DNA of 11,696 nucleotides from Methanomassiliicoccus sp. UBA6 (GTDB lineage: Archaea; Thermoplasmatota; Thermoplasmata; Methanomassiliicoccales; Methanomassiliicoccaceae): contig DAVH01000049.1 of assembly GCA_002508545.1 (NCBI GenBank), positions 65,802-77,497 on the forward strand, given 5' to 3'. A model generated the notes under the pieces. The model searched no databases. It saw only the letters and a list, made by a program, of their open reading frames with translations, and was not told the origin of the DNA. Positions 1-4,975 of this stretch are shown here, one piece after another. Made by a program: the position numbers and the translations under genes. How positions within the stretch are numbered: the first letter of the stretch is position 1; each line of letters opens with the position of its first letter.

Positions 1-2
1 CC

Positions 3-437
3 GTCGGGAGGGAAAGAGCGCGGGAGATCGCCGACCGCCTCTCCCGCGAGGCCATCGCCGAGCTAATGGGGTCCGAGCCGTCGGAGGAAGCGGTCGCCTG
101 CCTGCGCGACCGAGGCCGGATAAGGAGTCCAGCGCAGGGCAGGAGCGGATCCAGCTTGCTGGCCGGCATGCACCGGAAGTTCGTGCAGCGCCATAGCCCG
201 GCCTGGAGCGATCGAGTCCAGATACATGCGGTCACGCTCAGGCAGCAGATCGCACTTTCCCTGCGATTCATCAGAGCGGACGCCTCAGGAGCGTTGAAGG
301 CCCTAGGAAGAGGCATCGCTCTATCGCCATCCACCGCGCTGCCCGCTCTGTTCTCCGCGGCCGGTCAGCTGATCGCCTACCGCCGGAAGATGAGAAAGCT
401 CGACCGCATCGTTCTGGATCACCAGCCGGCCAGGTAG
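3..437 (+). CDS. 3' end of an unrecognised protein gene (partial)
   Basis: This frame is open from the window edge for 144 codons and ends at TAG 435-437. The real start lies upstream, although an internal ATG exists at 66. Third codon positions are mostly G or C, as in the clear genes of the window, which supports real coding. The visible part is rich in Arg and Ala: a charged helix-like start (RERAREIADRLSREAIAEL), a basic middle, then moderately hydrophobic stretches near IRADASGALKALGRGI and TALPALFSAAGQLIAY, and a basic tail. I see no catalytic motif and do not recognise the family. Its last 19 bases overlap the 3' end of the minus-strand membrane protein gene, so the two genes converge and share their ends. 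Confidence 0.6.
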   Translation, partial: VGRERAREIADRLSREAIAELMGSEPSEEAVACLRDRGRIRSPAQGRSGSSLLAGMHRKFVQRHSPAWSDRVQIHAVTLRQQIALSLRFIRADASGALKALGRGIALSPSTALPALFSAAGQLIAYRRKMRKLDRIVLDHQPAR

Positions 438-1114
438 GCCAGGTTGAAGAGGCTGAAGCACAGCGTCCCGAGGAACAGGGCGGCGAGCCACCGGCGGCGG
501 TTCAGATGCTTGGCGTAATAGGCCCCCAGGATGACGAATATCACGGTGGCAATGAGCCGGGAGAGGTACAGGGCCTGGTACGGATCGGATACGATCGCGA
601 ACGGCGCGACGAGCGGAATGACCAGCGATGCGTCGATGCTGAGGATGCCTAGGGCATAGCGCAGATCTTCGCGCCTAGGGCGATATGGTTTCGTGGCCGG
701 GTCCCAATCGATGCATTTAGAGGCGGCGATCATGTTGAGGACCTTCTGCCTGTCGGCCGGACCGAGGACGGAAGTTATTCCCTCGGACAGCGCTACGTTC
801 CCTTCCCTCCGGGAATCGGCATTGTCCTCGTTCTGCAGGGCGTGGATGATCTTGTCGTTCCTCGCCCTCTCGATGATGCCGGTGTACATCACGGTGAAGC
901 CGTCGATTATTCCCCATGTGATGTTGACCATGAAGGCGATGAGAACTACGTAGATGATCGCTCCGCCCTCGAAGCCCGTACCGCCGAGGATCCCCAGGGA
1001 GACGACGACCATCCATACGGCGTAGAAGACCTCGCCTAGGAAATCGCCGATCGGCAGGTTCGTTGCGTAGAACGTCCTCATCCGGGAGAGGGGCCTTCGA
1101 GCCAAGTCCTTCAC
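419..1114 (-). CDS. VIT1/CCC1-like integral membrane protein
   Basis: This 231-residue protein has about five membrane segments: residues 26-46, 52-76, 154-175, 181-200 and 208-228. A charged cytosolic-type segment (about 80-150) separates the second and third. The second helix contains VNITWGIIDGFTVMY, which resembles the N-L-A-W-G-I-I-D signature of archaeal proteins annotated as VIT1/CCC1 (iron/manganese vacuolar transporter-like). Metal transport is an inference; the canonical helical metal-binding domain is not obvious. The start taken here is GTG (1112-1114). A TATA-like CTTAATAA at 1140-1148 would put the transcript start within a few bases of it, so the mRNA may be nearly leaderless. 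ATG at 1081 (residue 12) is the alternative start. The gene stands alone and converges with the partial gene on the left. Confidence 0.75.
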   Translation of the reverse strand: MKDLARRPLSRMRTFYATNLPIGDFLGEVFYAVWMVVVSLGILGGTGFEGGAIIYVVLIAFMVNITWGIIDGFTVMYTGIIERARNDKIIHALQNEDNADSRREGNVALSEGITSVLGPADRQKVLNMIAASKCIDWDPATKPYRPRREDLRYALGILSIDASLVIPLVAPFAIVSDPYQALYLSRLIATVIFVILGAYYAKHLNRRRWLAALFLGTLCFSLFNLAYLAGW

Positions 1115-1400
1115 TTCCGATAATCAATGCGAGTGCATGGCTTATTAAGCACCATCGCCGGCCGCTCCTGACTACAATATTGAATTAGAGGCCGCTCGAT
1201 AGATAATGCCTGATGTCAAGATTCTGATCGCATTCCTCCCCGAGTCGTGAATGCGGGTGATTGAAATGCCGTATTGTGACTGCGTCTGAAATTGATTCTC
1301 ATAAGAGAGGATTTCCATCCAGCAACCATAACAGGCTATCAGAACTGATTATATCATATTGATTTTTAAATATGGTTTGACCAATAATTTGAGCCACATC
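1115..1400. promoter_or_regulatory. Divergent intergenic region with promoters for the VIT-like gene and the USP gene
   Basis: This 286-bp region separates two divergently transcribed genes. On the plus strand, TTTTTAAATA at 1363-1372 is a good archaeal TATA box; with the usual spacing of about 25 bases, transcription would start near 1391-1396, only 5-10 bases before the USP ATG at 1401. On the minus strand, an AT-rich GCTTAATAAGC element at 1139-1149 lies at a similar distance from the VIT-like start. I found no RNA gene and no convincing ORF here; the longest short ATG ORF seen is 14 codons at 1206. Confidence 0.5.
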
Positions 1401-1793
1401 ATGAATATTGTTGTTGGTAATGATGGAAGGTCACATTCTGAGAAGGCGGCCGAGTTCGCCTTCGCTTACGCCAAGGCGTTCCAGGCCAACCTGTACATGC
1501 TTTACATCGTAAATCCCAAAGCTCAAGAGGACAAGGAGAAGAGCATCAAGAACGGGATGAGGGTGCTCGGGCGCGCGAAGATCATCGCCGCGGACCTCGG
1601 CGTTCCGATCGCCACGCTGCTGGAGGCGGGCGAGGCTCACGAGACCCTTCTGCTGGCGGCCAACAAGCTGAAGGCCAACGCGCTGATCATCGGCTCGCCG
1701 GGAGAGAAGACAGGAGTGTCCAAGCTGCTCGGCACTAGCACCACGGAGGCCATCATGAAGAACGCCCCGTGTACCGTGGTCATCGTTAGGTGA
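1401..1793 (+). CDS. Universal stress protein (UspA family, ATP-binding type)
   Basis: A 130-residue single-domain universal stress protein, a typical length for the family. It opens with beta-strand MNIVVGNDGRSHSEKAAEFA, where D8 occupies the usual nucleotide-contacting position. It ends with GSPGEKTGVSKLLGTSTTEAI, a perfect G-x2-G-x9-G-(S/T) ATP-binding signature, then the final strand NAPCTVVIV. Such proteins bind ATP, usually dimerise in the cytosol and act in stress responses; the specific role cannot be read from the sequence. I chose ATG 1401 over the upstream in-frame ATG 1359 because 1359 lies at the TATA box and because homologues begin at this strand. No Shine-Dalgarno precedes it, consistent with a very short leader. 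A T7 run follows the stop. It is monocistronic. Confidence 0.93.
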   Translation: MNIVVGNDGRSHSEKAAEFAFAYAKAFQANLYMLYIVNPKAQEDKEKSIKNGMRVLGRAKIIAADLGVPIATLLEAGEAHETLLLAANKLKANALIIGSPGEKTGVSKLLGTSTTEAIMKNAPCTVVIVR

Positions 1794-1798
1794 ATCCA

Positions 1799-1805
1799 TT
1801 TTTTT
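1799..1805 (+). terminator. Oligo-T terminator after the USP gene
   Basis: Seven T residues begin six bases after the USP stop codon. Archaeal RNA polymerase terminates at such non-template T runs without needing a hairpin, and no stable stem precedes this one. Confidence 0.6.
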
Positions 1806-1857
1806 CAAGCTCGAGCTATTGAAAGTATTATTAATAAGATCATCGAATATTAATTTG

Positions 1858-1950
1858 ATGAAGTTAAGAAGCATACTCCTAATAGTTGATGCAATCCTTA
1901 TCATCGCAATCATTGTTAGTACCGGCTTCCTAATATTGGATATATTTTAA
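1858..1950 (+). CDS. Candidate 30-residue single-pass membrane micropeptide
   Basis: ATG 1858 opens a 30-codon ORF ending at TAA 1948-1950. The product starts with Lys and Arg at residues 2 and 4, followed by an almost unbroken Ile/Leu/Val/Ala stretch (residues 6-29) interrupted by one Asp (D11), so it would be a one-helix membrane peptide. An AT-rich TATA-like element (ATTATTAATA, 1828-1837) lies 21-30 bases upstream of the ATG, the spacing expected for a leaderless transcript, and no Shine-Dalgarno is present. The oligo-T terminator of the USP gene lies just before it, so it would be an independent unit. It could equally be the remnant N-terminus of a lost membrane protein, or chance coding in AT-rich DNA. 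Function unknown. Confidence 0.3.
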   Translation: MKLRSILLIVDAILIIAIIVSTGFLILDIF

Positions 1951-2299
1951 GTCCTGGACACTGTACTGTCAAAATCCCTTGGCGTTCATGCCCTCGTCCT
2001 CTCTTCGTACCTAACAATTCTGAATACTAGTTATCAAAATTCTACTATTGCCGTCCCCCATAAATTGCTTGATATAATATGTGAAAGGGCGGCACCGGCA
2101 ACAATGCAAAGGACACAGTCTTCCCAATCTCACAAGCTCAAGTCGATTAAAGGGACCATTATCCTTCGAGGTATATTGACCGATGGAGATCTCACACCAA
2201 TTAAGATGGTTATTGGCTCGATGTTACGTCGATGATTGCCATTTACAAGCAATCTACTGCTCATATGATTTGTTTTCTTGCTCAGTAAGTTCGATGAGC
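1951..2299. other. AT-rich intergenic region with one possible small ORF
   Basis: About 350 bases without a certain gene, with base composition visibly AT-richer than the archaellum genes. A 43-codon ORF (2104-2235) is listed separately. I see no RNA gene, CRISPR-type repeat or inverted repeat of note. Confidence 0.5.
2104..2235 (+). CDS. Candidate 43-residue basic small protein
   Basis: An ATG-to-TGA ORF of 43 codons. The product is basic (several Lys and Arg, a Ser/Gln-rich start, and a C-terminus ending in two Arg), with a central GTIILRGILTDGDLTP stretch that could form strands. An AT-rich GATATAATAT box at 2071-2080 lies about 28 bases upstream of the ATG, compatible with leaderless or near-leaderless expression; no Shine-Dalgarno is visible. 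I do not recognise it. It could be chance, or a fragment of a decayed gene in this accessory stretch. Confidence 0.22.
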   Translation: MQRTQSSQSHKLKSIKGTIILRGILTDGDLTPIKMVIGSMLRR

Positions 2300-3265
2300 C
2301 TAGGATGAATGGGGGCTTTGAGGATCCTCATTCAACACACGCTCGTAAATCCTTAGGTGCTGTCTTGCTATGATTTGAAGATTCAGGTGTTCTGAAATCC
2401 ATTGCCTACCCTTTTCACCTCTCTGCCGTGCTTCCCCGGGATCGTCCAACAGAGATACGATAACATCCTTGATTGTTCGTTCGTCCCCGAAGATTCCAGG
2501 ATAACCTTGCGGGTAAAAGCGACCATAGCCATTAGAATCCATGCTCATGGAGTTCACTACGGCCTTAGCCAATGCCATTCCTTCCAGAGATACCATGCCT
2601 AGGAGGCCAGCCGGGGCCCCATCAACCTGTGAGGACACTTGATCGATGATCACATTCGCCTGGGCAATCTCCCTCAGCGCTTGATCGTGGGGGATGTGTT
2701 CTCTCAATACGAAGTTTACCTTGCGACCTTCGACCGACAGATTTTCGATTGCACGGAGGATATGTTCTGTACCTTTCTTCGACCGAACGCTGGGGAGATG
2801 GAGGAACCTCAGATCTCCATCAGGCCAAGAGGCGTCCATAGGTTCCATAGGATTTGGGATGAATACTGCGTCAGGGTGATAGCTGAGCAAATCGGGGGTG
2901 GCTACAATCTTGACGTCCGCGAGCTTTTGGTGGCGCATCCCATAACCCAATCTAGTCTCAGAGCCATGATAGTGAACAATAAGTGGCTTCCCGAGGATTT
3001 TTTTAATCAATGCATAGTCTATGCGATTTCGGGCTATACCTGAGTGAATGTGTACGACATCATATTTCTTGGCCAGTTCCACAGTCTTGCTCATCATACG
3101 TAGCTTATGGAAAAATGTGCCCTCATAGTAGTGCTCGAAGTCATGAGCATTATCGAAATAGCAACGCCAGGTTTCTAGGACATCCGAATCATGGCCTAGT
3201 GCCCTTTGCCCCTTGGAGAGCAATGTTGCTACCCCAGCAGTGTTCTCTATGTGTAAAATTCTCAT
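2300..3265 (-). CDS. GT4-like (GT-B fold) glycosyltransferase
   Basis: The 321-residue protein has the layout of a GT-B glycosyltransferase. The N-terminal half has MRILHIEN, a Gly-Val-Ala loop, DVVHIHSGIARNR (69-81) and PLIVHYHGSETRLGYG (94-109). The linker has ATPDLLSY and FIPNPMEP. The nucleotide-sugar half begins LRFLHLPSVRSKKGTEHILRAI, then has IIDQV and SLEGMALAKAVVNS (226-239), where E228 fits the conserved glutamate contacting the donor. It would transfer a sugar from an activated donor to a glycan or lipid acceptor; donor and acceptor cannot be read. GGAG about nine bases before the ATG supports the start. The gene stands alone between small ORFs and a broken transposase, with AT-richer, less biased codons than the archaellum genes, suggesting acquisition. 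A role in surface glycans is possible, but the archaellin downstream lacks N-glycosylation sequons. Confidence 0.85.
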   Translation of the reverse strand: MRILHIENTAGVATLLSKGQRALGHDSDVLETWRCYFDNAHDFEHYYEGTFFHKLRMMSKTVELAKKYDVVHIHSGIARNRIDYALIKKILGKPLIVHYHGSETRLGYGMRHQKLADVKIVATPDLLSYHPDAVFIPNPMEPMDASWPDGDLRFLHLPSVRSKKGTEHILRAIENLSVEGRKVNFVLREHIPHDQALREIAQANVIIDQVSSQVDGAPAGLLGMVSLEGMALAKAVVNSMSMDSNGYGRFYPQGYPGIFGDERTIKDVIVSLLDDPGEARQRGEKGRQWISEHLNLQIIARQHLRIYERVLNEDPQSPHSS

Positions 3266-3315
3266 CTCAGACCCACTCCAAATAATGAAAGATTTTCATC
3301 CCTTCGCTCTGATTG

Positions 3316-3327
3316 TTATCTATACAA
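3316..3327 (-). promoter_or_regulatory. Possible TATA box of the glycosyltransferase gene
   Basis: On the minus strand this reads as TTGTATAGATAA, 51-62 bases before the glycosyltransferase ATG. A start site about 25 bases downstream would leave a leader of roughly 30 bases containing the GGAG ribosome binding site. Weak evidence, based on composition and spacing only. Confidence 0.35.
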
Positions 3328-3377
3328 CTCTTCGATTTACTGAAGCCACCTATGTTTGGCTATGAACACTGCTCTGC

Positions 3378-3983
3378 TCAACCAAAATTGACTTCAGGTC
3401 CAAGAATCGCGGAAACGATATAATGGTTAAGGGAATATTTTTGGCTTGGATTATTGTCCATTGACAGTCCTGATCGCGAGTAGAATAATCCTCCCGGGCT
3501 CGTCACACTGGACGCTACCGTCGGCATCGACAGTGGCGCGGTCGTCGCCGCAATGGCTACCGACGGATAGTCGGGAAAGCCAGCCAACTGCCATCGCTTA
3601 TCGATGATACGGCTGAACATATGGACAGGAGAATGCTCGATGCCATCATAGACGGCACGTAATAGCGCAAGAGTCCTTCGGCGTTCTTCATGAGAACGAA
3701 TCGAACCGGCCGTGCTATTTCGTATGAACACCAACTCTAAGGAATGCGGAAATATGGTCACTCAACCGCTTGCGGTCCGCGAGTGCACTTCCTCGGTGAG
3801 ATGTAATGGAGGCTCATTCACGGCAATGGACGGCGGTGGGCGGCCGAGGGTGGGTTATCAGCTATCAAGAGGACATTAAACCAAGGCCTGAGGCTATGCA
3901 GGGGCAACCTTAGGCTGCGTGATGTGCAGCGGGAGGTAGTTGCTATTGACAAGTTGTTGATGGCCCCAACAAAGCATTTGTAA
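3378..3983 (+). pseudogene. Decayed DDE-type insertion sequence transposase (IS4/IS5-like)
   Basis: No intact frame exists, but pieces of a transposase can be read in order on the plus strand. A short LSIDS piece near 3460 could be the first catalytic Asp region. VTLDATVGIDSGAVVAAMATDG (3502-3567) follows, resembling the 'LHVAVDxxSGxVVAxxATD' region. Then, one frame over, come ASQLPSLIDDTAEHMDRRML and an IIDGT piece resembling 'ADGAYD' (to about 3653). The last block, FMRTNRTGRA ... RRWAAEGGLSAIKR (3831-3872), resembles the C-terminal 'RWxVExxFSxxKR' block holding the last catalytic Glu; the frame ends at TAA 3981-3983. It is broken by at least one frameshift (near 3567) and in-frame stops at about 3654-3659, 3729, 3804 and 3481, and the N-terminal part is shortened. 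The left limit is approximate. I found no convincing terminal inverted repeats. It cannot make an active transposase. Confidence 0.7.
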
Positions 3984-4074
3984 CAGATAATAATATTCAT
4001 TAGGTTGAATCGAACATTTTTGGCGGTAAGTAATAGATTCGACGACTATCCTTTCTAGGAATACATATCGATAT

Positions 4075-4090
4075 TATTATTTAAATAATA
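4075..4090. repeat. 16-bp perfect AT palindrome upstream of the archaellin promoter
   Basis: TATTATTTAAATAATA is its own reverse complement. It lies about 50 bases upstream of the likely archaellin TATA box. A dyad at this place could be an operator for an activator or repressor of archaellum expression, or a second TATA element, but AT-rich DNA gives such palindromes by chance. Confidence 0.35.
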
Positions 4091-4137
4091 TATTTCTTAT
4101 CTAGTCTATGAATCAAGAATGATTTTTACAATTGCCA

Positions 4138-4155
4138 AATTTATATATTTTATAT
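4138..4155 (+). promoter_or_regulatory. Probable TATA box of the archaellin (fla) operon
   Basis: An AT-rich TTTATATATTTTATAT element lies in the middle of the 282-bp region before flaB. The usual 25-base offset places the transcript start near 4170-4180, giving a leader of about 90 bases before ATG 4266. A second, weaker TTTAAAA at 4160-4166 could shift the start to about 4190. Confidence 0.5.
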
Positions 4156-4218
4156 CTGGTTTAAAATCGCTTAAGATATCAGAATGGGTGGATGGGTCCG
4201 TCCTGACATCGTAGCATA

Positions 4219-4244
4219 TCTCGGCCGAGGTCCTCGGTCCGAGA
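4219..4244 (+). promoter_or_regulatory. GC-rich hairpin in the archaellin mRNA leader
   Basis: TCTCGG (4219-4224) pairs with CCGAGA (4239-4244). The stem continues inward with CCGAG against CTCGG, leaving one bulged T at 4238 and a three-base loop GTC (4230-4232), about 11 pairs in all. It sits eight bases before the GGAGG ribosome binding site (4252-4256) of flaB. It could protect the abundant archaellin mRNA from 5' decay or modulate ribosome access. The structure is seen in the sequence; the role is inferred. Confidence 0.55.
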
Positions 4245-4265
4245 CAACAATGGAGGAGTTAAGAA

Positions 4266-4910
4266 ATGATGAGCAAGAAGTTCGCAAAGATGCGCAACGA
4301 CAAGCGCGCCGAGATGGGCGTGGGGACGATGATCATCTTCATCGCCATGGTCCTTGTGGCCGCTGTAGCTGCGTCCGTCCTGATCAGCACCGCCAACACG
4401 GTACGTGAGCAGGCGCAGAGCACCGGTGACCAGGCGATCAACAACGTCGCTTCCGGCTTCATCGTCCAGGATGTCGTCGGCCATGTTGCTGACGATAAGA
4501 AAACCGTTGACTACCTGACAATATATGTCAGGCTTGCTGCTGGCAGCCCGAACGTCAACATGGACAATGTGATGATCTCTGTCACCACTGCATCGAAGAG
4601 CGGTTACCTAGAGATGGATACTGATTCAAGGGATGACCCAGCAGATTGGACGGTCAACTATGCTTTCGAAAAGACGCTTGATGTCCAATCGTTATCTGCC
4701 TGGGTTCTTGGACAGGGCGACCTGGCTAAGATCACCATCGGTTGCAGTGATGGATATATGGGGGATGGAAATGAAGCAGATGAGTACCCCCTCGGCATCA
4801 GCTACAACGAGCTAGTGACCATCAAGATCGCTCCGGCCTACGGCCAGATGACCTTGATCACCTTCACCAGCCCTGAGCAATACTCGAGCGGATACATCAC
4901 CCTGGCTTAA
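4266..4910 (+). CDS. flaB: Archaellin (FlaB/ArlB), major archaellum filament subunit
   Basis: A 214-residue archaellin precursor, the only one in the window. Residues 1-15 are a charged class III signal peptide ending KRA, with cleavage expected between A15 and E16. The conserved hydrophobic helix GVGTMIIFIAMVLVAAVAAS (18-37) follows and forms the filament core after processing by FlaK/PibD and assembly by FlaI/FlaJ. Position -1 is Ala rather than the more common Gly. The outer domain (about 60-214) is beta-rich, with one cysteine (C160) and two acidic loops (DTDSRDDPAD at 118-127, SDGYMGDGNEADE at 161-173) that could bind metal ions. No N-x-S/T sequon is present, so classical N-glycosylation is not expected. 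ATG 4266 is preferred to the adjacent ATG 4269 by the GGAGG spacing of nine bases. It is followed by an oligo-T run before the next gene. Confidence 0.95.
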   Translation: MMSKKFAKMRNDKRAEMGVGTMIIFIAMVLVAAVAASVLISTANTVREQAQSTGDQAINNVASGFIVQDVVGHVADDKKTVDYLTIYVRLAAGSPNVNMDNVMISVTTASKSGYLEMDTDSRDDPADWTVNYAFEKTLDVQSLSAWVLGQGDLAKITIGCSDGYMGDGNEADEYPLGISYNELVTIKIAPAYGQMTLITFTSPEQYSSGYITLA

Positions 4911-4926
4911 ACAAGCCAGTAAACCC

Positions 4927-4932
4927 TTTTTT
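4927..4932 (+). terminator. Oligo-T run between flaB and the rest of the operon
   Basis: Six T residues follow CCC, 16 bases after the archaellin stop. It is the only good T run inside the operon and could cause partial termination, so that much more archaellin mRNA is made than accessory mRNA. This matches the need for thousands of filament subunits per motor, but is inferred. Confidence 0.45.
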
Positions 4933-4947
4933 ATTTAATTCATGTAG

Positions 4948-4957
4948 TAAATATATA
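4948..4957 (+). promoter_or_regulatory. Possible internal TATA box before the FlaC-type gene
   Basis: TAAATATATA lies 19-28 bases before the ATG at 4976. Used as a promoter it would give an almost leaderless transcript that omits the GGAGG (4963-4967) present at ideal spacing, so read-through from the flaB promoter with Shine-Dalgarno initiation is at least as likely. Confidence 0.3.
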
Positions 4958-4975
4958 CAAATGGAGGCTTGATAA

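Noticed and set aside
1359..1400. Upstream ATG start for the USP gene
   Set aside because: This ATG lies at the TATA box and would add 14 residues before the first strand of the fold.
1431..1913. 160-residue minus-strand ORF across the USP gene
   Set aside because: It is the antisense shadow of the USP gene plus AT-rich flank; the USP signature on the plus strand is clear.
3378..3761. 127-residue ORF on the minus strand
   Set aside because: The opposite strand carries transposase blocks in order. The minus-strand product has no family features and weak codon bias, so it is a shadow of the pseudogene.
3818..4000. 60-residue ORF on the minus strand
   Set aside because: It is antisense to the transposase C-terminal block (RRWAAEGGLSAIKR) and has a composition without a recognisable pattern.
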